A stretch of DNA of 34,112 nt from Endomicrobiia bacterium (GCA_025059805.1 JANXDG010000083.1:1-34112), one strand, 5' to 3'. Numbered from the stretch's first letter, positions 1 to 9,195 are shown. Notes: generated from the letters alone by a model not told the origin. Program-made: numbers and translations.

Positions 1-477
1 CTTTGGGCCCCATGGCGAGAAAAATTTGTTAAGAAAATTAAAAAAGATAAAAGTTGTATATTTTGTAAAAAGTCAAAATCTAAGAATGATGCTAAAAACT
101 ATGTTGTTTACAGAGGGGTGTACAATTTTGTTATCCTTAACATATACCCTTATAATAATGGACACTTAATGGTAGCTCCTTACAGACATATAAGTGATTT
201 AGACAATTTAACTAAAGATGAATTATATGAACTGTTTGACCTTGTTCGCAAAATGGTAAGACTCCTAAGAAAAACGCATAAGATGCAAGGTTGTAACATT
301 GGTATAAACCTTGGTAAAGCTGCAGGTGCAGGTATTGAAGATCATCTGCATATACATATTGTTCCGAGATGGTTAGGAGATACAAATTTTATGCCGATAG
401 TTGCCAAAAGTAAAGTTATTTCTGAAAGTTTGAATACTACTTATAGTTTAATAAAAAAGGAGGTGGAAAAGTTGTGA
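1..477 (+). CDS. HIT-family nucleotide hydrolase/phosphorylase (5' end cut by window)
   Basis: The reading frame is open from base 1, so the ORF-track start (GTG at 118) is not the true start and the gene begins upstream. The visible protein opens with LWAPWRE, typical of the N-terminus of Ap4A phosphorylase-like HIT proteins. A CIFC pair follows, and with later histidines it probably binds structural zinc. The core has the NNGHLMVAPYRHI strand and the histidine triad DHLHIHIVPRW. In this family the middle His of the triad is the nucleophile that attacks the alpha-phosphate of dinucleoside polyphosphates or nucleoside phosphoramidates. The TGA stop overlaps the GTG start of the next small gene. 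Family is secure; exact substrate is not. Confidence 0.88.
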   Translation, partial: LWAPWREKFVKKIKKDKSCIFCKKSKSKNDAKNYVVYRGVYNFVILNIYPYNNGHLMVAPYRHISDLDNLTKDELYELFDLVRKMVRLLRKTHKMQGCNIGINLGKAAGAGIEDHLHIHIVPRWLGDTNFMPIVAKSKVISESLNTTYSLIKKEVEKL

Positions 478-632
478 CACATAGATGTAAAAGTAAACAA
501 AAAAGAAGAAAACTTGAGATAAGAAGAAGATGGAAAAGAAGATTAAAAAGAAAAAAATTAGAGCAAAAATTGCAAAAACAGCAAGTTGAACAACCTACAG
601 TGTCAAAAATAGAATCAACAGGAAATAGTTAA
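474..632 (+). CDS. Small, strongly basic protein (52 aa), unknown function
   Basis: This ORF is absent from the supplied track. It starts with GTG overlapping the HIT stop (GTGA), with aaaaggagg just upstream inside the HIT gene. It runs to TAA six bases before the uridine phosphorylase start. The N-terminal half is extremely rich in Lys and Arg (KQKRRKLEIRRRWKRRLKRK), and the C-terminal tail is Gln/Glu/Ser-rich. Tight packing between two genes, a good Shine-Dalgarno sequence and coupled start argue that it is translated. The composition would suit a small ribosome- or RNA-associated protein, but I do not recognise a family, and the function is inference from charge only. Confidence 0.6.
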   Translation: MTHRCKSKQKRRKLEIRRRWKRRLKRKKLEQKLQKQQVEQPTVSKIESTGNS

Positions 633-637
633 AATTT

Positions 638-1405
638 ATGAAAAAAAATATACAATACCATATTGGTTTAGGCAAAGGTGATGTTGGTGAATACGTTTTA
701 CTTCCTGGTGATCCTAAAAGAACTGAATTAATAGCAAAATTCTTTGATGAACCTAAAGAGATAGCATTTAACAGAGAGTTTAGGACATTTACTGGATATA
801 TTACTGGATATGATGGTAAGAAAATTAAAATTTCAACAACTTCAACTGGTATCGGTTGTCCATCAGCTGCAATTTGTATTGAAGAACTTATAAACATAGG
901 AGCGAAAGTATTTATACGTGTTGGTACTGCGGGATCGTTACAGAGGTATGTAAAAGTGGGACATATTGTAATTTCATCAGCAACCGTACGTGAAGATGGC
1001 ACTTCGCGACAGTATGTTCCTTTATCATATCCAGCTGTAGCTGATATTGATGTTGTTAACTCATTAATTACTGCGGCAAAGAGATTGGGATTTAAATACC
1101 ATGTTGGTATTGTTCATACTAAAGATGCGTTTTACACTGAAAGTTTTAGTGACACTGAAAGTGTTCCACTTAAAGAATATAACGAAGTCTTATGGAAAGT
1201 ATGGGAACGAAGTAATATACTTGCAACTTCAATGGAATCTTCAGCACTGTTTGTAATAGGAAGTGTTAGAAAAGTAAAAGTTGGAGAAATCTTAGCTATA
1301 ATTGGTTCTACAATGTCAAAGAATCCTATAATTAAAAAAGTTGGTATAGAAGAAGCAATAAAAGTTGCAATAGAATCTGTCAAAATTCTAGATAACATGA
1401 AGTAA
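638..1405 (+). CDS. udp: Uridine phosphorylase-like nucleoside phosphorylase
   Basis: This is a PNP/UDP-family enzyme that splits uridine (or a related nucleoside) with phosphate into base and ribose-1-phosphate, for nucleoside salvage in the cytoplasm. The sequence shows the phosphate-binding LLPGDPKR near the N-terminus, FNREFRTFTGYITG, a central RVGTAGSL with the second phosphate-contacting Arg, the ATVREDGTSRQYVP stretch, and the SMESSALF signature for ribose contact. Length (255 aa) matches bacterial uridine phosphorylases. It lies six bases after the small basic gene and is followed within 16 bases by the nitrilase-family gene. Purine versus pyrimidine preference cannot be settled by eye, but the SMES motif favours uridine phosphorylase. 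Confidence 0.85.
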   Translation: MKKNIQYHIGLGKGDVGEYVLLPGDPKRTELIAKFFDEPKEIAFNREFRTFTGYITGYDGKKIKISTTSTGIGCPSAAICIEELINIGAKVFIRVGTAGSLQRYVKVGHIVISSATVREDGTSRQYVPLSYPAVADIDVVNSLITAAKRLGFKYHVGIVHTKDAFYTESFSDTESVPLKEYNEVLWKVWERSNILATSMESSALFVIGSVRKVKVGEILAIIGSTMSKNPIIKKVGIEEAIKVAIESVKILDNMK

Positions 1406-1420
1406 AAAAAGTTAATAGTT

Positions 1421-2230
1421 ATGAAAAAATTTACAATCTGTGGTGTTCAACCTAAAATAATACCCCTTGCAATAGAAGAAAACGTTAATTACTGCATAAT
1501 TATTTTGAAAGATATTTTTAAAAAAATAAAACCAAATCTGCTGGTTTTCCCGGAAACTATAACAACGGGTTTTTCATTAACTAAAGAGTCTATTCCGAAA
1601 GTGTATAACGAACTAAGACATAAGTTACCTACAATTTTTGCAAAGATTGGACAGTTAGCAAAAAAATACAACACTAACATAGTTTTTACTACTTATGAAC
1701 CTGCATATATTAAAAATAAATTTTACAATTCAGCAATACTGTTTTCTTCAAAAGGACAAATTGAAAGTATTTATAGAAAAACATTTCTTTTCCCTACTGA
1801 ATTCTGGAGTATACCGGGAAGAAAACCATTTGTATGGAAAACAGAATTTGCAAAAATTGGCTGTATGATATGTTTTGATGGTGATTTTCCTGAACTCGCA
1901 AGACAATATGCTCTTAAAGGAGCAGAAGTTATTATCCGTCCGTCTGCACTATTACGGGATTTCAAAATTTGGTCAGTTACTAATATATCCCGAGCGTATG
2001 AAAATCAGGTTTACCTCTGCGCTGTTAATAATATTGGTATGGACAGTTGCGGGAAAACTTACTATGGACACAGTATGCTTGTTGACCCGTATGCTAGAGT
2101 GCTGGCACAACTTGGCAGCAATGAAGATTTTTTCGTAAAAGAAGTTGTACCTCTAAGTCAGGTTGATACATCTAATATAGTAAAGATAAATCATATAGAC
2201 CATTTCGTTAAAAATAAGGACCGATTATGA
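1421..2230 (+). CDS. Carbon-nitrogen hydrolase (nitrilase superfamily)
   Basis: The protein is a 269-aa single-domain member of the nitrilase/omega-amidase superfamily, which hydrolyses C-N bonds in amides, carbamoyl amino acids or nitriles. The catalytic triad is visible: Glu45 in VFPETITTG, Lys120 in YRKTFLFP and Cys151 in MICFDGDFPE. The HSMLVDP segment near the C-terminus is also typical. The closest-looking branches are omega-amidases and N-carbamoyl-amidases, but the substrate cannot be fixed. The last bases overlap the grpE start (ATGA), so the two genes are probably co-translated. No signal peptide is seen, so it should be cytoplasmic. Confidence 0.85.
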   Translation: MKKFTICGVQPKIIPLAIEENVNYCIIILKDIFKKIKPNLLVFPETITTGFSLTKESIPKVYNELRHKLPTIFAKIGQLAKKYNTNIVFTTYEPAYIKNKFYNSAILFSSKGQIESIYRKTFLFPTEFWSIPGRKPFVWKTEFAKIGCMICFDGDFPELARQYALKGAEVIIRPSALLRDFKIWSVTNISRAYENQVYLCAVNNIGMDSCGKTYYGHSMLVDPYARVLAQLGSNEDFFVKEVVPLSQVDTSNIVKINHIDHFVKNKDRL

Positions 2231-2892
2231 ACAAAGAGAAAATTAATGAAAAAGTTGAAGAAATAATCAATCTTGCACGAGAAGAGAAAATCTCAGAAGA
2301 AGAACTAATAAAGGAAGCTGTACAGGAAAAAATTAAACAAATTAATCAACTACAAGAACAAAATAAAGAACTAAACAAACAGTTGTTATACCTTAAAGCT
2401 GAATTTGAAAATTACAGAAAACGTGTAGAAAAAGAAAAACAACAGAAGTTTATCTTAGGTAAGGTTACAATAATTGAAAAAATGATTTCCCTGTACGAAA
2501 TGTTTAACCTTGCAATAAAAAGTATTGAGAATTCTTCAGCGATGAAATCTAACGCAGACACTCAGATTTTTGACGGGATAAAATTGTTACATAAAGAATT
2601 TGAAAACTTTTTTCTCAGAGAAGGTGTCAAGAAGATTGAATGTATTAACAATGTTTTCAATCCGGCATTGCACGAAGCTGTGGAGATAGAAGAAAACGAT
2701 GCCGTAGAAGCTGATACTATTACTGAAGTTTTTTCAGATGGATATCTTTTATCAATAAATGGTGAGGAGTATGTACTGAAACCTGCAAAAGTTAAAGTTG
2801 CAAAACCAAAAGAAAAAAAGAAACAGAATAATAAAGATGTAACTCAAACCAATGATACGACATCTAATGTAAAGGAAAGCACTAACAATTAA
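2227..2892 (+). CDS. grpE: GrpE nucleotide exchange factor
   Basis: GrpE is the nucleotide exchange factor that releases ADP from DnaK and resets the Hsp70 cycle. The 221-aa protein has a long, charged N-terminal coiled coil (about residues 5-65, ending at the family-typical LKAEFENYRKRVEKE). A middle helical part contains DGIKLLHKEFENFF, and the C-terminal beta domain contains FNPALHEAV and the Y-VLKPAKVKV end of the GrpE signature. It overlaps the preceding gene by 4 bases and is followed 34 bases later by dnaK, the usual heat-shock pairing. No hrcA or CIRCE element is visible, so classical HrcA control is not supported here. The C-terminal tail is Lys/Asn/Thr-rich and probably disordered. 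Confidence 0.93.
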   Translation: MNKEKINEKVEEIINLAREEKISEEELIKEAVQEKIKQINQLQEQNKELNKQLLYLKAEFENYRKRVEKEKQQKFILGKVTIIEKMISLYEMFNLAIKSIENSSAMKSNADTQIFDGIKLLHKEFENFFLREGVKKIECINNVFNPALHEAVEIEENDAVEADTITEVFSDGYLLSINGEEYVLKPAKVKVAKPKEKKKQNNKDVTQTNDTTSNVKESTNN

Positions 2893-2910
2893 CAATTTTA
2901 TTAGTCAATG

Positions 2911-2917
2911 AAGGAGG
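2911..2917 (+). promoter_or_regulatory. Ribosome binding site that decides the dnaK start
   Basis: AAGGAGG lies 3 bases before ATG 2921 but 9 bases before ATG 2927. Normal spacing favours the second ATG, which also yields the [11 protein letters not shown] start typical of DnaK. Confidence 0.7.
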
Positions 2918-2926
2918 TGGATGTCT

Positions 2927-4813
2927 ATGCCAAAAATTATAGGAATTGACCTTGGAACTTCAAATTCAGCCGCTGCAGTGTTAGAAGGTGGCAAACCTGT
3001 TATCATCCCAGCAGCGGAAGGCACTACAATTGGTGGAAAAGCTTTCCCATCATATGTTGCTATAACAAAAGATGGTCAACTCATTGTAGGCGAACCTGCA
3101 AGAAGACAAGCTGTTTCTAATCCTGAAGGGACGGTTTACGCTTTTAAACGTAAAATGGGTACAGATTATAAATATAAATTGTACGGAAAGGAATATACAC
3201 CACAACAACTCTCTGCTTTTCTTTTACAAAAAATCAAGCGTGACGCTGAAGCATTCCTTGGAGACAAGGTGGAAAAGGCTGTAATTACAGTTCCCGCATA
3301 TTTCAATGACAACCAGAGGCAAGCAACTAAAGATGCTGGTGCCATAGCAGGACTTGAAGTTGTAAGAATTATTAACGAACCTACGGCTGCGTGTTTAGCT
3401 TATGGTATTGACAAAGCTGGTCATGAAGAAAAAATTATGGTTTTTGACTTTGGTGGGGGTACGCTTGATGTCACCATAATGCGCTTTTGGGAAGCAGGTG
3501 GTGCAAAAAGTTTTGACGTTATCTCTACCGCTGGGGATACACAACTTGGCGGCACAGATATGGATAATGCATTAATTGAATATATCATTGAAGAATTTAG
3601 AAAAGAAACAGGAATAGATTTACGTAATGATAAAATGGCAATGCAACGTATCCGCGAAGCTGCAGAGAAAGCAAAAATTGAACTATCTAGTGTTTTAGAA
3701 ACAGAAATAAATTTACCATTTATAACAGCTGACGCTTCAGGACCTAAACATCTCACTATGAGGATAACACGAGCTACCTTAGAAAAACTAGTAGCGCCCA
3801 TTGTACAACGTTGTGCTAAATCTATTGACCAAGCTATTGAAGATGCAAAGGCTAAACCTAACAGTGGTATTACTTCAATAAGAGATATAACGCGTATAAT
3901 CCCTGTAGGCGGTCCTACCAGAATGCCTATAGTGATAAAATTTTTAGAAGATTATGTAGGAAGAAAAGTAGAACGTGGTATAGATCCTATGGAATGTGTA
4001 GCAATAGGTGCTGCAATTGAAGCTGGCATTATAGCAGGTGAAGTAAAAGATATAGTGCATCTTGATGTTACACCGTTATCGCTTGGTGTAGAAACTTTAG
4101 GTGGTGTGTTTACGAAACTTATTGAACGAAATACTACAATTCCTACACGTAGGTCGGAAATTTTTACTACTGCAATGGATAACCAAACTTCAGTAGAAAT
4201 ACATATATTGCAAGGTGAACGACCAATGGCTAAAGATAATGTTTCTTTAGGTCGGTTCTATCTTGAAGGTATACCTCCAGCACCGCGTGGTGTACCACGG
4301 ATTGAGGTTACTTTTGACATTGATGAAAACGGGATACTTCATGTTTCTGCAAAAGATCTTGGCACTGGTAAAGAGCAATCTATTCGTATTACTGCACCGC
4401 ATAAACTTTCAAAAGAAGAGATAGACCGTATGATTAAGGAAGCTGAACGTTTCGCAGAGGAAGATAAGAAACGTAAGGAACTTATAGAAGAAAGAAATGC
4501 CCTTGACAGCGTAATCTATACAACTGAAAAATCACTGAGAGAATATGGAGATAAGTTGACACAAGAAGAACGTTTGGAAATAGAACGTGCTTTGAATGAT
4601 GCAAAAGAAAAACTAAAATCTGAAGATATCAACGAAATACGTAAAGCTAAAGATGACCTCATTCGTGCATCACATAAACTAGGTGAGGCTGTCTACAAGG
4701 AATCACAAAAAGGGCAACAAACAACAACTGAGGAAAGAAAAACTACAACTGAATCAGAAACAAAAAAAGATAAAGGTGAAGTAATTGATGCTGAATATAA
4801 GGAAGAAAAATAA
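2927..4813 (+). CDS. dnaK: Chaperone protein DnaK (Hsp70)
   Basis: This is a full-length Hsp70, the ATP-driven chaperone for unfolded proteins. The nucleotide-binding domain shows [11 protein letters not shown] at the N-terminus, [29 protein letters not shown], and the phosphate-2 motif [12 protein letters not shown]. The [12 protein letters not shown] adenosine motif follows. The linker region reads [11 protein letters not shown], and the substrate-binding beta domain includes [13 protein letters not shown]. The helical lid ends in a Thr/Lys/Glu-rich tail closing with DAEYKEEK. I moved the start 6 bases downstream of the ORF-track start because of RBS spacing. It pairs with grpE upstream. 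DnaJ is not adjacent; a stop-interrupted small ORF occupies the next position. Confidence 0.97.
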   Translation: MPKIIGIDLGTSNSAAAVLEGGKPVIIPAAEGTTIGGKAFPSYVAITKDGQLIVGEPARRQAVSNPEGTVYAFKRKMGTDYKYKLYGKEYTPQQLSAFLLQKIKRDAEAFLGDKVEKAVITVPAYFNDNQRQATKDAGAIAGLEVVRIINEPTAACLAYGIDKAGHEEKIMVFDFGGGTLDVTIMRFWEAGGAKSFDVISTAGDTQLGGTDMDNALIEYIIEEFRKETGIDLRNDKMAMQRIREAAEKAKIELSSVLETEINLPFITADASGPKHLTMRITRATLEKLVAPIVQRCAKSIDQAIEDAKAKPNSGITSIRDITRIIPVGGPTRMPIVIKFLEDYVGRKVERGIDPMECVAIGAAIEAGIIAGEVKDIVHLDVTPLSLGVETLGGVFTKLIERNTTIPTRRSEIFTTAMDNQTSVEIHILQGERPMAKDNVSLGRFYLEGIPPAPRGVPRIEVTFDIDENGILHVSAKDLGTGKEQSIRITAPHKLSKEEIDRMIKEAERFAEEDKKRKELIEERNALDSVIYTTEKSLREYGDKLTQEERLEIERALNDAKEKLKSEDINEIRKAKDDLIRASHKLGEAVYKESQKGQQTTTEERKTTTESETKKDKGEVIDAEYKEEK

Positions 4814-4820
4814 TTTAAAT

Positions 4821-4828
4821 AAAGGAGG
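4821..4828 (+). promoter_or_regulatory. Ribosome binding site of the interrupted ORF
   Basis: AAAGGAGG, 5 bases before GTG 4834. It is a perfect Shine-Dalgarno sequence in front of an ORF that carries an internal stop, which suggests the ORF was once, or is still, translated. Confidence 0.6.
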
Positions 4829-4833
4829 ATAAA

Positions 4834-5136
4834 GTGCCTAAAGTTATAGAAGCACCAATAATTATCTATACGGATACTTTCTTAATCACAGGTTTTGTGA
4901 AGATAAAGCCAAAGTTAAAGTACCTTGTCAACCCACATCTACCACAGAGGATATCTGAAGTGATAGGTGTCGCTGGGGAACGTATGTAGAAAGTAGGAGA
5001 AAAAGGATTCATAGAAGTAACAAATGCGGATATCCAAGATCTAAGGACAAAAGAAATTGTTAAAGCCGGTGTCAAACGATTGGTAGTAAACAAAGGTTCA
5101 ATAAGAATAATTGTTCCCTTAGAGATGAAACTTTAG
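4834..5136 (+). pseudogene. Small ORF interrupted by an in-frame TAG (possible DUF6812-like protein)
   Basis: Reading from GTG 4834 gives 51 residues (MPKVIEAPIIIYTDTFLITG and on, ending AGERM), then TAG at 4987-4989. The same frame continues with sensible residues (KVGEKGFIEVTNADIQDL and a Lys/Val-rich C-terminus ending VPLEMKL) to a second TAG. The joined product would be 100 aa with one missing codon. A perfect RBS precedes it. The layout (short beta strands, I-TDTFLITG, RISEVIG, FIEVTNADI) resembles DUF6812-type small beta-barrel proteins, but this is a weak recollection. TAG is an ordinary terminator for several neighbours (spoVG, purB, acsE), so a nonsense mutation or sequencing error is more likely than recoding. 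The bases from 5137 to dapB hold nothing else I recognise. Confidence 0.6.
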
Positions 5137-5208
5137 GATCCATGTGAGCTCTTATATTTATTAAGAAATTAGTAATACTTAAAGAAAGTTACAAAAGGAG
5201 GACATATA

Positions 5209-5973
5209 GTGATAAGAGTAGGTATCAATGGTGCATTAGGTAGAATGGGTAAAACCATCTTGTCATTAGCAATACAAGATAAAAATTTGGAAATAACAGG
5301 TTTAGCTGACATTGCCGGACCTACAAAAATAAATGATGAACTACCTAAAGTAGAAAAAACTTTAGATAAATATATTTCAAATATAGATGTTGTAATAGAT
5401 TTTTCTTCTCCCGAAGGAACACAGTATGCTGTTTCCATTTGCAAACAGAACAAAGTACCTATAGTGATAGGAACAACGGGGCATTCTCAAGAACAATTAA
5501 ACAAATTCCAAGAAGCGGCAAAATACATTCCTTTATTATTCTCTCCTAATATGAGTCTGGGAGTTAATATCTTATATAAGCTTGTTGAAATGGTAACAAA
5601 AGTTGTGAAAGATAAAAATTATGACATTGAACTTATTGAAACTCATCATAACAAGAAAAAAGATGCGCCGTCTGGTACCGCAAAAAAAATAATGGAAATA
5701 ATAAAAGAAATAAAACCTGAAACAGATTTTGTATTTGGCCGAAATGGTCTTATTGGTGAACGGAAACCTAATGAAGTTGGTGTAAACGTACTGCGCTGCG
5801 GTGATGTTATAGGAGAACACAATGTCATATTTTGTACATATGGGGAGAGAATAGAATTAAAACACACTGCAAGTTCACGGGAAATTTTTGCAAAAGGAGC
5901 AATTATCGCAGCTAACTGGATTTTTGGAAAACCAGCAGGTTTTTATACTATGTTAGACGTATTAGGTTTATAA
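5209..5973 (+). CDS. dapB: 4-hydroxy-tetrahydrodipicolinate reductase DapB
   Basis: DapB reduces hydroxy-tetrahydrodipicolinate with NAD(P)H in lysine and diaminopimelate synthesis. The Rossmann start VGINGALGRMGKTI binds the dinucleotide. VVIDFSSPEGT and PIVIGTTGHS line the cofactor site, SPNMSLGVN follows, and the catalytic signature ELIETHHNKKKDAPSGTA contains the His and Lys of the active site. Length (254 aa) is normal. The gene starts with GTG, preceded by aaaaggagg at suitable spacing. No other lysine genes are adjacent, so it is an isolated pathway member within a housekeeping stretch. Confidence 0.96.
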   Translation: MIRVGINGALGRMGKTILSLAIQDKNLEITGLADIAGPTKINDELPKVEKTLDKYISNIDVVIDFSSPEGTQYAVSICKQNKVPIVIGTTGHSQEQLNKFQEAAKYIPLLFSPNMSLGVNILYKLVEMVTKVVKDKNYDIELIETHHNKKKDAPSGTAKKIMEIIKEIKPETDFVFGRNGLIGERKPNEVGVNVLRCGDVIGEHNVIFCTYGERIELKHTASSREIFAKGAIIAANWIFGKPAGFYTMLDVLGL

Positions 5974-6005
5974 TCATTATGTGCAATTTGCTTTGGAGCA
6001 ACTGA

Positions 6006-6779
6006 ATGACGCTCACCTATTACGCACGCGTGCTTCACAATGAAGAAGAAATCTGGGGAATATTAGAACCAGCTAATAACCGTTTGCATAAAGTTGAACC
6101 GTCGTATCTTGAACATAACTATGTATTAACTGACAAAGTAGTAGAATTGGCAGATACTACAAAATTTCTTGTACCAACGAAACCTACCAAAATTATCTGT
6201 CTTGGTCTAAATTTTATTGACCACGCTTTAGAGTTAGGGATGGAAATTCCAGATGAACCTATAATTTTTCTGAAACCAACTTCTGCACTTTTAGCACATA
6301 AGGAAAATATTATATATCCACAGATGTCTAAACAAGTTGAATATGAGGGCGAATTAGCTGTTGTAATTAATAAATTAACAAAAAATGTGAAAAAAGAAGA
6401 AGCCCCAAACTATATTTTAGGTTTTACGTGTTTCAATGATATTACTGCAAGGGATTTACAAAAAAAAGACGGACAGTGGACAAGAGCAAAATCGTTTGAC
6501 ACTTTTGCACCATTGGGGCCATGGATTGTCAGTGGTGTTGATCCTACAAATTTAAGAATAAGAACACGGTTAAATGGGAAAGTCGTACAAGATTCAAATA
6601 CAAGAAATATGATTTTCAACGTATATGAAGTTATAAGTTTCATATCATCCATAATGACACTTTATCCTGGAGATGTTATAACTTTAGGAACACCGCCAGG
6701 AGTAGGTGAAATAAAAAAAGGTGATGTTATTACTGTTGAGGTACAGAACATTGGTGAATTAACTAATTATGTGGTATAG
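6006..6779 (+). CDS. Fumarylacetoacetate hydrolase (FAH) family protein
   Basis: The 257-aa protein has the FAH fold shared by acylpyruvases, oxaloacetate tautomerases and decarboxylases, and hydratase/isomerases of aromatic breakdown. Visible marks are KIICLGLNFIDHALELG (family 'vGlNy-dHa'), EPIIFLKPTSAL, the metal-ligand pair in VEYEGELAVVI, CFNDITARDLQ, the KSFDTFAPLGPWIV lid segment, and the C-terminal GDVITLGTPPGVG. Such genes often act in cleaning up oxaloacetate enol forms or hydrolysing acylpyruvates; the substrate here is unknown. A weak ggag sits before the ATG. The next gene begins three bases after the stop. Confidence 0.88.
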   Translation: MTLTYYARVLHNEEEIWGILEPANNRLHKVEPSYLEHNYVLTDKVVELADTTKFLVPTKPTKIICLGLNFIDHALELGMEIPDEPIIFLKPTSALLAHKENIIYPQMSKQVEYEGELAVVINKLTKNVKKEEAPNYILGFTCFNDITARDLQKKDGQWTRAKSFDTFAPLGPWIVSGVDPTNLRIRTRLNGKVVQDSNTRNMIFNVYEVISFISSIMTLYPGDVITLGTPPGVGEIKKGDVITVEVQNIGELTNYVV

Positions 6780-6782
6780 TTA

Positions 6783-8327
6783 ATGAATAAAACCTTTATT
6801 TTATCTCTCTGTATATTAACATGTGTTTACTGGTATCTCTATCCTTTTAAACAAACTTATTATTTCTACAGTAAAGGACTATTAGACCTGCAAAATAAGA
6901 ATTACAAATCTGCAATAGAAAATTTTGAAAAAGTCATACATAACGACCCACAAGCAACCGATGTATATTTGCAACTTGCTCACCTTTACATTCTTGAAGG
7001 GCAAGATAATAAGATAAATGATTTAGTCACCATAATGGAAAACAACGTTGAAGATGTTACAGAACTAAAAAATGTTGCTGAACTACTGATATCATTTAAC
7101 TATCTTGATGAAGCTACCAAGTTACTTGAGAAAATATTACGTATTGAACCACAAAATAAAGATGTATTATTAATGTGCGCTCAGATTTTTTATAACAGAG
7201 ATTATGAAAAATCATTATCGTATTATAAAAGATATAATGAATTATATCCGGAAGACAGCTCTATATATTTACCAATGAGTATGCTAGAGTACAAACTTGG
7301 CAACTATGATAAAGCAAGACAGATATTAAAAAAAGTTTCTACCGAAGATGTACCATCAGAAACTATGCAATTAATAGAGACACTTATGTCATTACCAACA
7401 AGTTTTGACATACTGGATACTCAAGAAATGGAAGTTATAATAAGCGAGCCATCTAGTATAGCCGCTATGTTTTACTTTCTTACAATAAAAAAAGATTTTG
7501 ATAAAGCAGAAAAATATTTAAGTCAACTTTTGAAACTGCCAAAAAAAGAATTTCATCCTGACTGGTATTTTTATATCGCAGTTTTTTATGAATATAAAGG
7601 TGATTTGTCATCCGCTATAAAATATATGCTGAAATATTTAAAACATGCAGAAATAACTAATGAGTTGCCTTATATTAAACTAGCTTATTACTATATGCTG
7701 GGGAAAAAATACAAAAATGCTAAAGATGTTCTTCTTAAAGCAAAAAAGAAATATAATGTTGATAACATTAAAATTGTACTATCATATCTATATATTGAAA
7801 ATAAAGATTATAAATCTGCAGTTTCTATTTTACACGAACTGGAAAAATCTACAACAGTAGTTTTTCGTACTAATTTTTATCTTGCGTTCTGTTATGACCA
7901 GCTTGGTAATTTTGAAAAAACTGAGTATTATCTTAGACAAGCTATAAAACAAAATCCTAACGATCATGAAGCTCTAAACTATCTAGGATATCTTTATGCT
8001 GACAAAAATCTTAACCTTGATGAAGCAGAACAACTTATAACCAAGGCATTATCACTTGAACCAACAAATTATGCTTATATTGATTCCTTAGCATGGGTTT
8101 ATTACAGAAAACAAATGTATGAGAAAGCAGAGGAACTTTTTGAAAAAATAAAAGATTGCAACGACCATATTGTTTACGAACATATAGGCGATACAAAATA
8201 TATGCTAGGCAAATTTGAAGAGGCATTGTACTTTTATACAAAATCGTTAACATTGAATAAAAAAAATAACATTATAAAAAAGAAAATTAAAAAATTAAAT
8301 CGTGAATTAAAATCTAAGAAACAGTAA
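6783..8327 (+). CDS. Membrane-anchored tetratricopeptide repeat protein
   Basis: The N-terminus has a single hydrophobic segment (about residues 3-22, FILSLCILTCVYWYLYPF) that looks like a signal anchor. The rest is a long array of TPR-like helix pairs. Recognisable repeats include NKNYKSAIENFEKVIHNDPQ, NYDKARQILKKV, EKTEYYLRQAIKQNPND with its A-NYLGYLYAD follow-up, and MYEKAEELFEKIKD. TPR arrays are protein-binding scaffolds, so a periplasmic or outer-face assembly role is plausible, but no specific partner is shown. It sits three bases after the FAH gene and eight before ispE, so it is transcribed with unrelated metabolic genes. The C-terminus is Lys-rich. Confidence 0.8.
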   Translation: MNKTFILSLCILTCVYWYLYPFKQTYYFYSKGLLDLQNKNYKSAIENFEKVIHNDPQATDVYLQLAHLYILEGQDNKINDLVTIMENNVEDVTELKNVAELLISFNYLDEATKLLEKILRIEPQNKDVLLMCAQIFYNRDYEKSLSYYKRYNELYPEDSSIYLPMSMLEYKLGNYDKARQILKKVSTEDVPSETMQLIETLMSLPTSFDILDTQEMEVIISEPSSIAAMFYFLTIKKDFDKAEKYLSQLLKLPKKEFHPDWYFYIAVFYEYKGDLSSAIKYMLKYLKHAEITNELPYIKLAYYYMLGKKYKNAKDVLLKAKKKYNVDNIKIVLSYLYIENKDYKSAVSILHELEKSTTVVFRTNFYLAFCYDQLGNFEKTEYYLRQAIKQNPNDHEALNYLGYLYADKNLNLDEAEQLITKALSLEPTNYAYIDSLAWVYYRKQMYEKAEELFEKIKDCNDHIVYEHIGDTKYMLGKFEEALYFYTKSLTLNKKNNIIKKKIKKLNRELKSKKQ

Positions 8328-8334
8328 TAATTTT

Positions 8335-9195
8335 ATGTCTGTTGCATTATTAGCTCCGGCTAAAATAAACCTTATGCTAAGGGTATTATCAAAACAAAAT
8401 GATGGCTACCACAAAATTTTTACACTTATGCAGACAATTAGTTTATATGATAAGTTGAGAATATCTATTCTACCATACGACGCTATTGAAGTTAACTGTG
8501 ATAATCAAGATCTTTCTGGGAAAAAAAATCTATGTTACCGTATGGCGGAATTAGCAAAGGAAAAATTTAATTTAAAACAAGGGTTAAAAATAGATATAAT
8601 AAAAAACATCCCTGTTGGTGGTGGACTTGGTGGTGCTTCTTCTGACGCTGCTTGTGTTATGAAGGCAATTTTATTACTATTTAACCTTAGAGTTAAAAAG
8701 AATGTAATTTTAAAATTGTGTTCAATGGTTGGCAAGGACGTTCCATTTTTCTTATATCAAGGACTTTGCATTGCAGAATCGTTAGGAGAAAAAATTAAAA
8801 AACTTACTACTTATCCTTGGCATAACAAACCTTTATGGTTTGTAGTTGTATATCCAAAGATTGTGTTGCCAACAAAAAAAGTTTATCAAAAATATGATGA
8901 ACTAAATAATGATAAAACTAAAATGATAAATAAAGATAAGATTATCAAATTAATAATGAATAAAGAATTTGATAAACTATTAGTAAACGACCTTGAATCT
9001 GCCGCTATTGAACTTTGTCCGAAACTGAAAAACATCAAAAATATTATGCTTAAATATACGAAGTTAGTTTCTATGACAGGCTCTGGTTCCTGTTTATTTG
9101 GGATAACAGAGAATTATAGTTCCGCAGTAAAATTGAAACAAACTATTGAAAAAGAGCTAAAAAATTGTAAAATTTTTGTTGCCAGAAGTATTTAA
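8335..9195 (+). CDS. ispE: 4-diphosphocytidyl-2-C-methyl-D-erythritol kinase IspE
   Basis: IspE is the GHMP kinase that phosphorylates CDP-methylerythritol in the MEP isoprenoid pathway. The substrate-binding start is APAKINLMLRVLSKQNDGYHKI, the ATP-binding glycine loop is IPVGGGLGGASSDAA, and the C-terminal GHMP motif is VSMTGSGSCLFGI. Length (286 aa) is standard. An ATP-dependent MEP enzyme marks this genome as bacterial rather than archaeal. The spoVG gene follows 36 bases later, the same neighbourhood (ispE near spoVG) as in Bacillus and relatives. Confidence 0.96.
   Translation: MSVALLAPAKINLMLRVLSKQNDGYHKIFTLMQTISLYDKLRISILPYDAIEVNCDNQDLSGKKNLCYRMAELAKEKFNLKQGLKIDIIKNIPVGGGLGGASSDAACVMKAILLLFNLRVKKNVILKLCSMVGKDVPFFLYQGLCIAESLGEKIKKLTTYPWHNKPLWFVVVYPKIVLPTKKVYQKYDELNNDKTKMINKDKIIKLIMNKEFDKLLVNDLESAAIELCPKLKNIKNIMLKYTKLVSMTGSGSCLFGITENYSSAVKLKQTIEKELKNCKIFVARSI

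Noticed and set aside
595-1002. Minus-strand ORF of 135 aa
   Set aside because: It mirrors the uridine phosphorylase gene, shows no recognisable domain and has low-complexity hydrophobic ends. The same holds for all other minus-strand lines of the track.
4987-4989. Genome-wide TAG recoding (pyrrolysine or other)
   Set aside because: TAG is the natural end of spoVG, purB, the FAH gene, the acetate kinase homologue and acsE, so general reassignment is not supported.
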